This document shows, piece by piece, positions 1-9,499 of a stretch of DNA of 64,000 bases (its first letter is position 1; every line of letters begins with the position of its first letter). Source of the DNA: Glycomyces arizonensis DSM 44726 (GTDB taxonomy: Bacteria > Actinomycetota > Actinomycetes > Mycobacteriales > Micromonosporaceae). Both the position numbers and the translations under genes were made by a program. The stretch lies in the NCBI RefSeq assembly GCF_000482705.1, contig NZ_AXWO01000001.1, positions 248,001 to 312,000 on the forward strand. The letters are read 5' to 3'. The notes below the pieces were generated by a model that saw only the letters and a program-made list of their open reading frames with translations, was not told the origin of the DNA and ran no database searches.

Positions 1-260
1 TTGGCGTACTGGCTCCGGTGATGGACCAGGAAGCAGCTGGAGCAGCGGAACTCGTCGTTCTGCATCGGCAGGACCTTGACCGAGAGCTCCTCGTCGCCGA
101 GGTCGGCGCCGGGCAGTTCGAAGTTCTCGGCCACTTCGGCCTCATCGACGTCCACCGACCCCGACTGGTCGCTGCGGCCCTTGGCGAGCGCCTCGATGCT
201 GTCGGTGCCGCCGGTGGCCTCTTCCTTGTCCCGGCGCGGGGCGTCGTAGTCGGTTGCCAT
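1..260 (-). CDS. DUF4193 family protein (3' end outside window)
   Basis: Small acidic protein of unknown function, cut by the left window edge. The visible 86 residues start MATDYDAPRRDKEE and run through an acidic middle to a CSSC pair followed by FLVHHRSQ. That cysteine pair and trailing His-His are the signature of the actinobacterial DUF4193 family (M. tuberculosis Rv2699c), probably a small metal-binding fold. It diverges from the LytR_C gene at 579, the same divergent pair as Rv2699c/Rv2700. The ATG is the natural start because the family begins MATDYD. Function is unknown; the family call is firm. Confidence 0.85.
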   Translation of the reverse strand, partial: MATDYDAPRRDKEEATGGTDSIEALAKGRSDQSGSVDVDEAEVAENFELPGADLGDEELSVKVLPMQNDEFRCSSCFLVHHRSQYA

Positions 261-578
261 CGTTTCCACTCCCATTGGTTTCTCTGGCACAGGTGCGTCG
301 AAGCGGACGCCTCCGATGACTGCGGCGGGTGCCGCTGGGGCATCTTGTTCGGAGGCGCTCGGTTCGACTTCGGTTTCCTGGCGGGTTCTGTCCGTCCCTG
401 CAGGCGGCGTACCTTACCGCGTGCAGTCCATTCGTATACACCATGCCGCTCGCTTTTTCATCCCCATTGTGGCGAGAAACACTCTTGTGGCGCGATCGGT
501 GAGTGTACCGCCTCTCGCCCACAAGGACGTTCCGCGCACGATAGCCTTTGGATTACATCGAGAGTCGGGGAGGCCGCA
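261..578. other. Divergent intergenic region, DUF4193 / LytR_C
   Basis: 318 bases between two divergent genes. No convincing gene is present; the reading frames here have no recognisable product. The right end holds a TAGCCT hexamer (542-547) and a GGGAGG ribosome-binding site just before the GTG at 579. Promoters for both genes must lie here, but no unambiguous -35/-10 pair stands out. Confidence 0.5.
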
Positions 579-1091
579 GTGCGAATCGCTCGTATCCGCG
601 CGTTGACGTTTTTGTGCGCATTGGCGCTGGTAGCGGCATTGGCGACACTGTGGGCGATCAAGAACGACTCGCAGCAGGCCGGGGGCGCCTCGTGCGAGCC
701 GGGGGCGGTCGAGATCAAGACCTCGCCCATCCCCGACCCCGAGCAGATCGAGATCGTCGTCCTCAACGGCACCGACCGGACGGGCCTGGCCGAGCAGGCG
801 GCCAACCAGCTGAAGGACCGCGGCTTCCAGGTCATCGAAGTGGGCGACACCGACGAGACGTTCGACGGCTCGGCGCTGGTGAAGTACGGCCCCGACGAGT
901 ACGCGGCCGGACTGCACACGCACGCGTACTTCTACCAGGGCCGCGACGGCTTCGACCTGGAGTGGGACAAGCCGATCACCGTCATCCTCGGCGACGCGTT
1001 CAAAGAGGTCCGCTCCACTTCCGATGCGCGCCAGTCGTTCGCCCAGAGCGGCGGCATCACGGCGCCCGATGGCACCTGCCCGGTAGAATAG
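579..1091 (+). CDS. cei: LytR_C-domain membrane-anchored envelope protein (Cei-like)
   Basis: 170-residue protein with one N-terminal membrane segment (about residues 8-26, rich in Leu/Ala) followed by an extracytoplasmic domain. The domain holds IEIVVLNGTDRTGLAEQAANQL, split here as IEIVVLNGT and GLAEQAANQL, which is the LytR_C (PF13399) pattern. Family members attach to LytR-CpsA-Psr envelope enzymes or act alone in envelope integrity; M. tuberculosis Rv2700 (Cei) lies in the same divergent arrangement with a DUF4193 gene. The GTG at 579 was chosen because GGGAGG sits 5 bases upstream; reading frame upstream of it is open but featureless. The Cei symbol rests on domain plus gene order, not on full-length comparison. 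Confidence 0.8.
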   Translation: MRIARIRALTFLCALALVAALATLWAIKNDSQQAGGASCEPGAVEIKTSPIPDPEQIEIVVLNGTDRTGLAEQAANQLKDRGFQVIEVGDTDETFDGSALVKYGPDEYAAGLHTHAYFYQGRDGFDLEWDKPITVILGDAFKEVRSTSDARQSFAQSGGITAPDGTCPVE

Positions 1092-1304
1092 GGCGCCACC
1101 GCCCCCTCGAACCACTGACATTGTTACTGAAAATGCGGAAACTCAGCTCGAAACGGCATCACGGACGGGCCGGTAGCGATTTTCGGCGCTACAATTCACG
1201 CTTGCCCGGTCGTGTTGCGACCTGGGCTGCCGACCCAATATCCAATGCTCACCCGCCATGGAGCCCGGCTTCGCCGTGCCCGCCATTGCCTCGGAAGGTT
1301 GCTC

Positions 1305-2876
1305 GTGACTGACGCACGTCCCAACGGCACCGACGTCAATTCTCTGACCGACTCATTGCTCGAACTGGCCCGTGAGAGCGATGGACAGCTGACGTCCGCG
1401 AAAGTCGCTCAGGTCCTGGAGTCGGCGCAGGCCTCCCCCGCCCAGGGCAAGCTGGTGCTCAGGGCACTGGCCGAGGCCGACGTCACCGTCGTCGTCGACG
1501 GCTCCTCCTCCGGCCGCAAGCGCGTCCCCGCCGCCCGCACCGCCACCTCCTCGCGCACCGCCACCGCCAAGACCGCGAAGAAGTCGACCAAGAAGGCCGC
1601 CAAGAAGACCGCGGTCGCCAAGAGCGTCCCGGCCGGCGACGGCGAGGAGACCGAAGCGCCGAAGAAGGCCGCCAAGAAGGCCACCGCGAAGAAGACCGCC
1701 AAGAAGGCGGCGAAGAAGGCCGTCAAGAAGACCGCCGCTCCGGATGACGAGGAGGCCGCCGAGACCCTCGCCGCCGAGGAGGCCGCCGCCGCTCCGGCCA
1801 AGAAGGCCACCCGCAAGAAGGCCGCGAAGAAGTCCGCCGCCAAGAAGGCGTCCAAGAAGGACAAGGACTCGGACGAGCCCGACGAGAACGACTTCGAGTG
1901 GGACGAGGAGGACTCCGAGGCGCTCAAGCAGGCCCGCAAGGACGCCGAGATGACCGCCTCGGCCGACTCGGTCCGCGCCTACCTCAAGCAGATCGGCAAG
2001 GTGCCGCTGCTGAACGCGGCCCAAGAGGTCGAGCTCGCCAAGCGCATCGAGGCCGGGCTGTACGCCGTCGAGCGCCTCAAGCAGATGCGCGAGGCCGGCG
2101 AGGAGATCCCCACCCAGATCCGCCGCGACCTGGAGTGGATCGTCCGCGACGGCGACCGCGCCAAGGACCACCTGCTGGAGGCCAACCTCCGCCTCGTCGT
2201 CTCGCTCGCCAAGCGCTACACCGGCCGCGGCATGGCGTTCCTGGACCTGATCCAGGAGGGCAACCTCGGCCTCATCCGCGCCGTCGAGAAGTTCGACTAC
2301 ACCAAGGGCTACAAGTTCTCCACGTACGCCACCTGGTGGATCCGGCAGGCGATCACGCGCGCCATGGCCGACCAGGCCCGCACGATCCGCATCCCGGTGC
2401 ACATGGTGGAGGTCATCAACAAGCTCGGCCGCATACAACGCGAGCTGCTGCAGGACCTGGGCCGCGAGCCCACGCCCGACGAGCTGGCCAAGGAGATGGA
2501 CATCTCGCCGGAGAAGGTCCTGGAGATTCAGCAGTACGCGCGCGAGCCGATCAGCCTCGACCAGACCATCGGCGACGAGGGCGACAGCCAGCTCGGCGAC
2601 TTCATCGAGGACTCCGAGGCGATCGTCGCCGTCGACGCGGTCTCCTTCTCGCTCTTGCAGGGACAGCTCCAGCAGGTGCTGCAGACCCTCTCGGAGCGCG
2701 AGGCGGGCGTGGTGCGGCTGCGGTTCGGCCTCACCGACGGCCAGCCGCGCACGCTCGATGAGATCGGCCAGGTCTACGGCGTCACGCGCGAGCGGATCCG
2801 CCAGATCGAGTCGAAGACGATGTCGAAGCTGCGCCACCCGTCGCGCTCGCAGGTGCTGCGCGACTACCTCGATTAA
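1305..2876 (+). CDS. sigA: Primary sigma factor RpoD/SigA
   Basis: 523-residue housekeeping sigma-70 factor that directs RNA polymerase core to most promoters. Residues 1-75 resemble sigma region 1.1. Residues about 75-205 are a Lys/Ala-rich linker of repeated AKKTAKK-type units. Regions 1.2 to 4.2 follow, with [17 protein letters not shown], the region 2 core ([26 protein letters not shown]), region 3 and the region 4.2 helix-turn-helix ([13 protein letters not shown]). The GTG start has GGAAGG six bases upstream, and an in-frame ATG further up lacks one. The basic linker is common in actinobacterial SigA. The 3' side has a short GC-rich palindrome (2951-2967) that may end transcription. Confidence 0.97.
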   Translation: MTDARPNGTDVNSLTDSLLELARESDGQLTSAKVAQVLESAQASPAQGKLVLRALAEADVTVVVDGSSSGRKRVPAARTATSSRTATAKTAKKSTKKAAKKTAVAKSVPAGDGEETEAPKKAAKKATAKKTAKKAAKKAVKKTAAPDDEEAAETLAAEEAAAAPAKKATRKKAAKKSAAKKASKKDKDSDEPDENDFEWDEEDSEALKQARKDAEMTASADSVRAYLKQIGKVPLLNAAQEVELAKRIEAGLYAVERLKQMREAGEEIPTQIRRDLEWIVRDGDRAKDHLLEANLRLVVSLAKRYTGRGMAFLDLIQEGNLGLIRAVEKFDYTKGYKFSTYATWWIRQAITRAMADQARTIRIPVHMVEVINKLGRIQRELLQDLGREPTPDELAKEMDISPEKVLEIQQYAREPISLDQTIGDEGDSQLGDFIEDSEAIVAVDAVSFSLLQGQLQQVLQTLSEREAGVVRLRFGLTDGQPRTLDEIGQVYGVTRERIRQIESKTMSKLRHPSRSQVLRDYLD

Positions 2877-3232
2877 AAGGACGCGGAGCGGGTATCCGTT
2901 CATCCCGGGACGAAGAACCTCACCACACGAATACCGGCACCCCAGCCGGTGCCCGCGGACCGCGGGCCGCCCGTGGCAGCGCTTGCGGGGCCACCCGTGG
3001 CGCACGGCATGGATCACCCGAACGGGTGGATGAGCGGCCGCCTCGCCAGGTTGCCGTTCGCCGATCCGTGGGCTACGGTGTGGAACAACTATCGCGATCT
3101 AGGGCAGAGTGAGCCGAGTCTCACTAAGCAGTTCTAGGGAAGAGGTAGTACAGTGCAGGCGTTGAACGGGATGAGCCGGTCAACGGGCCGACGTAAGAAC
3201 CAACGACTACCGAACGCAGCGGAGGACCTGGT
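2877..3232. other. Intergenic region sigA / DUF7455
   Basis: 356 bases without a convincing gene. It holds a GC-rich palindrome just after sigA (GCCCGCGG-A-CCGCGGGC, 2951-2967), a good promoter at 3051-3079, and a short inverted repeat AGTGAG/CTCACT (3108-3113 and 3120-3125) in the presumed leader of the DUF7455 gene. The leader would be about 145 bases, long for this genome. Confidence 0.5.
3051..3079 (+). promoter_or_regulatory. Sigma-70 type promoter for the DUF7455 gene
   Basis: TTGCCG (3051-3056), a 17-base spacer and TACGGT (3074-3079) form a good actinobacterial housekeeping promoter pointing at the gene at 3233. Start of transcription would be near 3086. No experimental support. Confidence 0.55.
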
Positions 3233-3472
3233 ATGACATCCACCCTGACGCCCCCGCCCCAGACGGAGGAACGTCCGATCGCGGGCGAGCGCTGCGATCG
3301 GTGTAGCGCCGCGGCGAAACTTCGCGTCATGCTCGCTGAAGGCAGTGATCTCGTCTTCTGCGGACACCACGCGAACCAGTACGCCGAGAAGCTGGTACCG
3401 ATCGCCATCGATTTCAACGCCGACCCCGAGTTCGAGTGGCGCGGCACCGACCTCATGGCGTCCGAGAACTAG
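3233..3472 (+). CDS. DUF7455 small zinc-binding-type protein
   Basis: 79-residue protein of unknown function. It contains CDRC near residue 21 and a second metal-ligand cluster FCGHHANQY about 20 residues later, so a CxxC...CxHH zinc site is likely. The rest is conserved, with acidic surface residues and a C-terminal EFEWRG motif typical of the small actinobacterial DUF7455 family. The ATG is preceded by CGGAGGA at good spacing. It stands alone between its own promoter and a strong terminator, so it is probably a monocistronic, well-expressed gene. Role is not known. Confidence 0.85.
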   Translation: MTSTLTPPPQTEERPIAGERCDRCSAAAKLRVMLAEGSDLVFCGHHANQYAEKLVPIAIDFNADPEFEWRGTDLMASEN

Positions 3473-3486
3473 CGCGCACAGGCTTG

Positions 3487-3529
3487 AAAGCGAGCCCGGA
3501 CGGTCCCCGGACCGTCCGGGCTCGCTTTT
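3487..3529. terminator. Strong bidirectional hairpin terminator
   Basis: A perfect 20-base inverted repeat (arms 3487-3506 and 3509-3528) starts with AAAGCGAGCCC and ends with GGGCTCGCTTT, so both strands carry an A tract before and a T tract after the stem. It closes the DUF7455 transcript and can also act on the opposite strand. Confidence 0.9.
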
Positions 3530-3725
3530 GCGTGCGGCCGTTCCCGCGAGCGGGCAACGGCGGTGCGGCGATGCGCCTGGGACGAACGCCGGCGACCGCG
3601 ACGAAGCGCTCTCAGCCCGCCTACGCGGGATCGACGAGGCGACTGCCGGCGCAGCGACGGCCCTGGAGATCACGCAGGCGGTGAGGGGCCCGGGCACGGA
3701 GGCGACCGCACCATGCGCCGCTCGC

Positions 3726-5432
3726 TCACCAGGATCGGATCGTGGCGATCCGCTCCTCCAGCTGCTCGATCGTGGCCTGCGCGCTCGGCGGGCCGCCGCA
3801 CTTGGAGCGCAGCTTCGCGTGGATCTTCCCGTGCGGTTCGCCCGTGGCGAACGACTGCGCGCCCACCAAGGCGTTCAACTGCTTGCGCAGCTTCAGGCGC
3901 CGCTGCGCGTTCGTCATCGGCGGCTCGGCCGAGGGCTTCGCCGCCGTCTCGGTCGTGGACTTCTTCTGCTTCGCCATCTGCTCGCGCTGCCGCTTCTGGA
4001 GCAGCAGGTGCACCTGCTCCGAGGTGAGCAGCCCCGGCAGGCCCAGATACTCCTGCTCCTCGGGGCTCCCCGCCTGCACCGGCAGCCCGAACGAGCCGCC
4101 CTCGAAGATCACCTGGTCGAGCTCGGCGCTGCTCTCCAGCGTCTCGCGCTGCCCCAGCTCCGTGCCCTCGTTGAGCTGGCGCTGCGCCTGCTCCAGCAGC
4201 AGTTCGGGATCGGCGTCCTCCGACTTCGGCCGGATCACGTGGTCCCGGTCGGCCTCAAGGCTCTCCGCGAGCTGCAGCAGCGGGATCACGCTCGGCAGGA
4301 ACACCGACGCGGTCTCGCCGGGCCGCCTGGAGCGCACGAACCGGCCGATGGCCTGCGCGAAGTACAGCGGCGTCTGCGCGTTGGTCGCGTACACGCCGAC
4401 GGCGAGCCGCGGGATGTCGACGCCCTCGGAGACCATGCGGACGGCGATCATCCACTCCTCGTCGGAGGCGGCGAACTTCGCGATCCGGTCCGAGGAGCCC
4501 GCGTCGTCCGAGAGCACGATCTGCGCGCTCTTCCCGGTGACCCGCTTGAGGATCCCGGCGTAGGCCCGCGCCGTGTCCTGGTCCGAGGCGATGACGAGCC
4601 CGCCCGCGTCGGGCATCCCGGCCGCGCGCAGCGAGGTGAGCCGGTGGTCGGCCGCGCGGATGACCTGCTTGATCCACTCCCCCGAGGGGTCCAGCGCCGT
4701 CCGCCACGCCTGCGCGGTCAGATCCTTGGTCAGCGGCTGCCCCAGGCGCACCGCCAGCTCGTCGCCCGCACTGGAGCGCCACTTCGCCTGCCCCGAGTAG
4801 GCCATGAACATCACCGGCCGGACGACGCCGTCGGAGAGCGCGTCCCGGTAGCCGTACAGCGAGTCGGCCCGCGAGCGCTTCGAGCCGTCGGGGGCCTCTT
4901 CGTAGTCCACGAACGGGATGGGGTTGTCGTCGCTGCGGAACGGCGTGCCGGTCAGCGCCAGGCGCCGCTCGGCCTCGTCGAAGGCGGTCTGGACGCCCTC
5001 GCCCCACGAGCGCGAGTCGCCCGCGTGGTGGATCTCGTCGAGGATGACGAAGGTGCGCCTGGCGAGGGTGCGGCGGCGGTGGACCGACGGGTCGGCGCCG
5101 ACCTGCGCGTAGGTGACGACCGCGCCGTGGAAGTCGGCCGCATTGTGGACGTCGGCGTTGCGGAACGACGGGTCGAGCTGGATGCCGAAGTTCGCCGCCG
5201 CGGCGGCCCACTGCACCTTGAGGTGCTCGGTGGGGCACACGACGGTGACGGTGTCGACGGTGCCGTCGGCCAAGAGGTCGTAGGCGATGCGCAGCGCGAA
5301 CGTGGTCTTCCCGGCGCCGGGGGTCGCCACCGCCAGGAAGTCCTCCGATTGACCCCGGTGGTAGGCGACCATGGCTTTGCGCTGCCAGACCCGAAGCGAG
5401 GGAAGCGATTCGGGCGGGGCGGCCGGGATCAT
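3726..5432 (-). CDS. Superfamily II DEAD/DEAH-box helicase
   Basis: 568-residue cytoplasmic ATP-dependent helicase or translocase. Visible motifs in order: Walker A ATPGAGKTT near residue 40, motif II ILDEIHH near 135, motif III LTGTPFR near 165, and motif VI QAIGRFVRS near 380. The C-terminal 150 residues are charged, with a Lys-rich stretch (QKRQREQMAKQKK), and may bind nucleic acid. The order of motifs matches the ERCC3/RecG-like type III-restriction helicase superfamily, and similar stand-alone proteins are widespread in actinobacteria. The ATG at 5432 has AAGGAG five bases upstream; an in-frame ATG at 5453 lacks a ribosome-binding site. Substrate is unknown. Confidence 0.85.
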   Translation of the reverse strand: MIPAAPPESLPSLRVWQRKAMVAYHRGQSEDFLAVATPGAGKTTFALRIAYDLLADGTVDTVTVVCPTEHLKVQWAAAAANFGIQLDPSFRNADVHNAADFHGAVVTYAQVGADPSVHRRRTLARRTFVILDEIHHAGDSRSWGEGVQTAFDEAERRLALTGTPFRSDDNPIPFVDYEEAPDGSKRSRADSLYGYRDALSDGVVRPVMFMAYSGQAKWRSSAGDELAVRLGQPLTKDLTAQAWRTALDPSGEWIKQVIRAADHRLTSLRAAGMPDAGGLVIASDQDTARAYAGILKRVTGKSAQIVLSDDAGSSDRIAKFAASDEEWMIAVRMVSEGVDIPRLAVGVYATNAQTPLYFAQAIGRFVRSRRPGETASVFLPSVIPLLQLAESLEADRDHVIRPKSEDADPELLLEQAQRQLNEGTELGQRETLESSAELDQVIFEGGSFGLPVQAGSPEEQEYLGLPGLLTSEQVHLLLQKRQREQMAKQKKSTTETAAKPSAEPPMTNAQRRLKLRKQLNALVGAQSFATGEPHGKIHAKLRSKCGGPPSAQATIEQLEERIATIRSW

Positions 5433-5523
5433 GCGGGCTCCTTCTTCTCTCACCGAAGCGTGCGAGGCGTCGGCCTCGACACGGACAGACCCGCTCGATT
5501 CTAAGGGGCGAGGGCCGTCACAT

Positions 5524-5946
5524 TCACCGCTCCAGGAGGATGGTGTTGGGGCCGACGTTGACGCTGCGAACCTCCATCATGGCGCCGAACTCGCCGGTCT
5601 CGACGTGGGCGCCGAGGTCGCGCAGGGCGGCGGCGACGGCGTCGACGAGCGGTTCGGCCACCGGCCGGGGCGCGGCGGCGTTCCAGGACGGCCTGCGGCC
5701 CTTGCGCGTGTCGGCGTAGAGCGTGAACTGGCTGACCAGGAGGATCGGCGCGTCCAGATCGGACGCCGACTGCTCATCGCCCATGATGCGAAGCTTCCAG
5801 ATCTTCTCGGCGATCCACCGCGCCTCGTCGAGACCGTCCGAATGGGTGACGCCGACCAGGACGAGCAGGCCGTCGCGGATCGCGCCCACGCGCTCCTCCT
5901 TCACCGTCACTTCGGCTTCGCTGACGGTCTGCACAACAGCTCTCAT
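5524..5946 (-). CDS. dtd: D-aminoacyl-tRNA deacylase
   Basis: 140-residue enzyme that hydrolyses D-amino acids from mischarged tRNA, protecting translation in the cytoplasm. The protein starts [15 protein letters not shown], as expected for the family, and carries [17 protein letters not shown], with the catalytic-pocket SQFTL motif, plus a GPNT motif near the end matching the Gly-cisPro element. Length is close to the usual 145. The start at 5946 matches the family N-terminus; a start four residues upstream is possible. It lies about 90 bases upstream of the helicase on the same strand and may be co-transcribed. Confidence 0.95.
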   Translation of the reverse strand: MRAVVQTVSEAEVTVKEERVGAIRDGLLVLVGVTHSDGLDEARWIAEKIWKLRIMGDEQSASDLDAPILLVSQFTLYADTRKGRRPSWNAAAPRPVAEPLVDAVAAALRDLGAHVETGEFGAMMEVRSVNVGPNTILLER

Positions 5947-5987
5947 GCCCCAGATCATGTCGCATCGGATCGGCGTAGGCTCGAAGG

Positions 5988-6314
5988 GTGGGACGGCGTG
6001 AGAAGGCTACGGTCATCACCGACGTGCAGCTCTCCCCTGATGAGGAGCTGCGGATCAGGACTATCCGCTATGTCTTGATGATGTCGATCCGCGCGGTTCT
6101 GGTGGTCGTGTGCGGCATCCTCGTGATCGTCCACGCGCCGCTGCTGTGGCTGTGGCTCCCGTTCGGCCTGGTCGGCATGGCGGTCCTGCCGTGGATGGCC
6201 GTCCTGCTGGCCAACGACCGGCTCGCCAAGAACAAGCGCAGCGTGTTCGTGCGCCACCGGCAGCACGCCAAGCGGCTCCCGCCTCCAGAGCACCCCATGA
6301 TCGACCCGAAATAG
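5988..6314 (+). CDS. DUF3099 membrane protein
   Basis: 108-residue inner-membrane protein of unknown function. Residues 8-20 ([13 protein letters not shown]) are the conserved DUF3099 entry, followed by two predicted membrane helices (about residues 32-52 and 55-77) and a basic cytoplasmic tail (HRQHAKR). DUF3099 genes sit close to sigB and DUF3039 in many actinobacteria, including M. tuberculosis Rv2709, and do so here. The GTG at 5988 has GAAGG directly adjacent, so the mRNA may be leaderless or the exact start may differ slightly. Confidence 0.8.
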   Translation: MGRREKATVITDVQLSPDEELRIRTIRYVLMMSIRAVLVVVCGILVIVHAPLLWLWLPFGLVGMAVLPWMAVLLANDRLAKNKRSVFVRHRQHAKRLPPPEHPMIDPK

Positions 6315-6461
6315 CGCGCGGGACCGGTCGTGCTCCGGTGGCCGTTCGGTGACGCGCGAGCCTGGGAACGGCGAGGCCGCCGCGCGGCCGCGAGCTGTGA
6401 TTCCGCCCGCCCGCGTGGCAGACTTGACGGATCCTGCCCGCAATCGAGGAGTGAGTTTGAC

Positions 6462-6716
6462 GTGAGCGAGCTTCCCAGCACTGGTGGTTCGACGATGCTC
6501 GACGAGCAGACCGAGATCCAGCCGAACTACACCTACGAGGACGGCGATGAGGAGCGCTTCTCACATTACGTGCCGAAGGACAAGCTCATGGCCGCCATGG
6601 TCGACGGCATCCCGGTCAAGGCGCTGTGCGGGAAGATGTGGGTGCCCACTCGCGACCCCGACCGCTTCCCGATCTGCCCGAGCTGCAAAGAGATCTACGC
6701 GAAGATGAAGAAGTAG
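6462..6716 (+). CDS. DUF3039 family protein
   Basis: 84-residue cytoplasmic protein of unknown function. The C-terminal half holds the family pattern: HYVPKDKLMAAMVDG, LCGKMWVP and CPSCKEIY, giving a likely CxnCxxC metal site. Homologues (M. tuberculosis Rv2708c) sit beside sigB. The GTG at 6462 follows GAGGA by about 11 bases, slightly long, but no better start exists and the conserved region begins well after it. Confidence 0.85.
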   Translation: MSELPSTGGSTMLDEQTEIQPNYTYEDGDEERFSHYVPKDKLMAAMVDGIPVKALCGKMWVPTRDPDRFPICPSCKEIYAKMKK

Positions 6717-6871
6717 GCCGCATCGGCGGACGGCAGTGCGAGCGCTCGTCTCCGCTGGTCGCCATCGCGCCGACGGCGCATGGCCCGCAGGCCGCATTCG
6801 TCGGCGAGTCGCAGCCCGCACCGCGCGCCTCGCTGGCGGTGTGACCTGGCTCTGCCTGCTATAACGCCTAG

Positions 6872-7489
6872 GTGGAGCCTTACTCTCTGACCTTGGCCGC
6901 CGAACTGGTCGGCACCGCCGTCTTCGCCGCCTCCGGCGCCTCGGCCGCGGTCGCCAAGCGATTGGACATGTTCGGCGTCGTCGTCATCGGCGCCATCACC
7001 GCGCTCGGCGGCGGCGCCATGCGCGACGTGCTCATCGACGCGCCGCCGCTCGTGCTCGCCGACTGGCGCTATGCGGCCGTCGCCGTGCTCGCCGCGGTGG
7101 CCGTGTTCTTCTTCCACCCGGCTCTTTCGCGCCTGCGCATCGCGATGCTGGTGCTCGACGCGGCCGGACTGGCCCTGTTCACCGTGGTCGGCACCGCGAA
7201 GGGCATCGACTACGGCCTGGCCGTCTACGCCGCTTGCATCGTCGGAGTACTCTCCGGTGTGGGTGGCGGCATCCTCCGCGACGTCCTCACCCGCGAGATC
7301 CCGGTGGTCCTGCGCGCCGACTTCTACGCGCTGGCCGCCGCGGTCGGCTCGGTCATCGTCGCCGCAGGCGCGCGGTGGGAGTCGCAGATCGGGGCCTTCA
7401 CCTTGTCGGCCATCGCGACCGCGGCGATCTTCGTCGTCCGGCTGGTCGCCATCAAGTACCGGTGGCAGGCGCCGAAGCCGAATCTCTGA
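6872..7489 (+). CDS. TRIC-type cation channel / UPF0126 membrane protein
   Basis: 205-residue integral membrane protein with an internal duplication. Each half carries the glycine-rich signature ([11 protein letters not shown] near residue 50 and [11 protein letters not shown] near residue 135) followed by membrane helices, seven in total by hydrophobicity. This is the prokaryotic TRIC fold (formerly YicG/UPF0126), a homotrimeric monovalent-cation channel. The start codon is GTG. It lies upstream of sigB on the same strand but two hairpins between them argue for separate transcripts. Confidence 0.9.
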   Translation: MEPYSLTLAAELVGTAVFAASGASAAVAKRLDMFGVVVIGAITALGGGAMRDVLIDAPPLVLADWRYAAVAVLAAVAVFFFHPALSRLRIAMLVLDAAGLALFTVVGTAKGIDYGLAVYAACIVGVLSGVGGGILRDVLTREIPVVLRADFYALAAAVGSVIVAAGARWESQIGAFTLSAIATAAIFVVRLVAIKYRWQAPKPNL

Positions 7490-7511
7490 GACTGTCTCCC
7501 GGTATCGTGCC

Positions 7512-7530
7512 ACCCTTCACTCTGAAGGGT
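7512..7530 (+). terminator. Short hairpin after the TRIC gene
   Basis: A 7-bp stem, ACCCTTC / GAAGGGT, with a five-base loop lies 22 bases after the TRIC stop codon and is followed by TTC. It is a plausible weak terminator; the T tract is short. Confidence 0.5.
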
Positions 7531-7567
7531 TTCATCCGCCGATTTCCGCTGCAAGCTGGTACCTCAA

Positions 7568-7588
7568 CGCCCGGTCCCCCACCGGGCG
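7568..7588 (+). other. Hairpin in the sigB leader
   Basis: Perfect 8-bp stem CGCCCGGT / ACCGGGCG with a CCCCC loop, 52 bases upstream of the sigB ATG. It could be a leader structure in the sigB mRNA or a second terminator after the TRIC gene; the sequence cannot decide. Confidence 0.4.
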
Positions 7589-7640
7589 AGGTGCGGGACA
7601 CCACCGCATGCGAGGGTCAGCAGCGAAAGGCGAACCAACG

Positions 7641-8597
7641 ATGGCACCCGTCGACAGCATCCGTCAGCGGCCGGCTCAACGTGCGGCCGAGTACTCCGGC
7701 GACCCAGTGCGCGCCTACCTCAACGGGATCGGCAAACACCGGCTCCTCACCGCCTCCGAAGAGGTCGAATGCGCCAAGGCCATCGAGGCCGGCCTCATGG
7801 CCGAGCGCCGCATCTGCGAGACGACCCAGCCCGACCTGCGCGGCGACCTCGCCAAGATCGCCGCCGAAGGGCGAGCGGCCAAGCAGCGCATGCTCGAGTC
7901 GAACCTGCGCCTGGTCGTCAGCGTCGCCAAGCGCTACTCCGGGCACGGCATGAGCCTGCTCGACCTCATCCAGGAGGGGAACCTCGGACTCATCCGGGCC
8001 GTCGAGAAGTTCGACTACCAGAAGGGCTACAAGTTCTCCACGTACGCCACGTGGTGGATCCGCCAGGCGATCAACCGGGCGGTCACCGACCAGTCGCGGA
8101 CGATCCGGGTCCCGGCGCACACCGTCGACCAGATCAAGCGGATGAACCGGGCCCGCCACGACCTGCTCGCCGGCCTGGGCCGCGAGCCGAGCTACGAGGA
8201 GATCGCCGCGGAGCTCGACGTCACCCCCGGCAAGGTCCTCGAACTGATGTCGTACGACCGCGAGCCGGTCAGCCTCGACCAGACCGTCGGCGAGGACGAC
8301 TCGACCGCCCTGGGCGACCTCGTCGCGCACATGCCCCGCGAGGCGGCCACCGACGAGTCGGTCTCCTACGCGCTGCTGCGCCGCCACATCGCGTCGGTGC
8401 TGGCCAGCCTGCCCGAGCGGGAACAAACCGTGCTGCGGCTGCGTTTCGGCATCGATGACGGGCGCCAGCGCACGCTCGAAGAGGTGTCGGCCGACTTCGG
8501 GCTCTCCCGGGAGCGGGTGCGCCAGATCGAGAAGAACGCGCTGCACCGCCTCCGCCAGCCCGACTACGCCGGACGGCTCGCCGACTATGTGGCCTGA
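7641..8597 (+). CDS. sigB: Principal-like sigma factor SigB
   Basis: 318-residue group 2 sigma-70 factor, similar to the C-terminal two thirds of SigA in this window but without the Lys/Ala linker. Region 1.2 ([16 protein letters not shown]), the region 2 core ([26 protein letters not shown]), region 3 and the region 4.2 helix-turn-helix ([13 protein letters not shown]) are all intact. Group 2 factors handle stationary-phase and stress transcription. The ATG has GAAAGG ten bases upstream. Its position just before ideR matches the sigB-ideR pair of mycobacteria. A CsbD gene in this window carries a GGGTAT -10-like element that may be a stress-sigma target. Confidence 0.95.
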   Translation: MAPVDSIRQRPAQRAAEYSGDPVRAYLNGIGKHRLLTASEEVECAKAIEAGLMAERRICETTQPDLRGDLAKIAAEGRAAKQRMLESNLRLVVSVAKRYSGHGMSLLDLIQEGNLGLIRAVEKFDYQKGYKFSTYATWWIRQAINRAVTDQSRTIRVPAHTVDQIKRMNRARHDLLAGLGREPSYEEIAAELDVTPGKVLELMSYDREPVSLDQTVGEDDSTALGDLVAHMPREAATDESVSYALLRRHIASVLASLPEREQTVLRLRFGIDDGRQRTLEEVSADFGLSRERVRQIEKNALHRLRQPDYAGRLADYVA

Positions 8598-8733
8598 TCG
8601 GCATATATGATTGGTGTGGACAGGGGTCTGGCGGCACTTGACCCACCCCGCCCTGGGGCGTGAGCCGATTCACGGCTTGCCGGCCGTAAGCGGCCTCGCC
8701 GAGCCCGGGCGGCATTAGTGAAGGAACGAAGCT

Positions 8734-9420
8734 GTGACCACGGACCTCGTCGACACTACCGAAATGTATCTGCGCACCATCCTCGAACTGGAAGAGGAGG
8801 GCGTGCCGGCGCTGCGCGCCCGGATCGCCGAACGGCTCGAGCAGAGCGGCCCGACGGTCTCCCAGACGGTCGGTCGGATGCAGCGCCACGGGCTGCTCAA
8901 CGTCAAGAGCGACCGGCACCTCGAACTGACCGAGGAGGGCCGCAGGCAGGCCGTGGCGGTCATGCGCAAGCACCGCCTGGCCGAGCGGCTCCTCGTCGAC
9001 GTCATCGGCATGTCCTACACCGAGGCCCACGACGAGGCGTGCAAATGGGAGCACGTCATGAGCGACTCGGTGGAGAAACGGGTGTACGAGCTCTTGGAGC
9101 ACCCCACGCACTCGCCGTACGGCAACACCATCCCCGGGCTCCAGGAGCTGGACTCGGCCGCCGAGGTCGCGCTCGGCGAGCGGGACGAGCGGCCGATGAG
9201 CGTGGTGGCGCCCGGCGCGAAGGTGCGCGTGACGCGCCTGTGCGAGTCGGCGCAGACCCACCCCGATCTGCTGACGTCCCTGCACGAGGCCGGGATCGAC
9301 CCCGGCGCGAAGGTCGTGGTCGACCGCGCCGAGCACGAAGTGATCGTCACCACAGAGGCCGACACGATCCGCCTGGCCGTGGACGACGCCGCGAAGGTGT
9401 TCGCCGCACCGATCGAGTAG
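8734..9420 (+). CDS. ideR: DtxR/IdeR-family iron-dependent repressor
   Basis: 228-residue metal-activated transcriptional repressor. The N-terminal winged helix-turn-helix (SGPTVSQTVGRMQRHGL) is followed by the dimerisation and metal-binding domain (HRLAERLLVD, HDEACKWEHVMS, HPTHSPYGNTIPG) and a C-terminal SH3-like domain from about residue 145. The conserved Cys in DEACKWEH and the His/Glu ligands of both metal sites are present, so Fe(II)-responsive DNA binding is expected. The GTG start matches the family N-terminus (DLVDTTEMYLRTI). It follows sigB, as in M. tuberculosis. Confidence 0.93.
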   Translation: MTTDLVDTTEMYLRTILELEEEGVPALRARIAERLEQSGPTVSQTVGRMQRHGLLNVKSDRHLELTEEGRRQAVAVMRKHRLAERLLVDVIGMSYTEAHDEACKWEHVMSDSVEKRVYELLEHPTHSPYGNTIPGLQELDSAAEVALGERDERPMSVVAPGAKVRVTRLCESAQTHPDLLTSLHEAGIDPGAKVVVDRAEHEVIVTTEADTIRLAVDDAAKVFAAPIE

Positions 9421-9499
9421 CCCATTGACCATACGGTGACGGGCCGGTATGGTGACGGTGACTGTGAAACCGCTTGCTGCTGCACGAGGGGCCGCCCAT

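Noticed and set aside
6735-6745. CGAGCGCTCG palindrome as a CebR-type operator
   Set aside because: It lacks the TGGG/CCCA flanks, and lies after DUF3039 with no sugar gene near. Likely chance.
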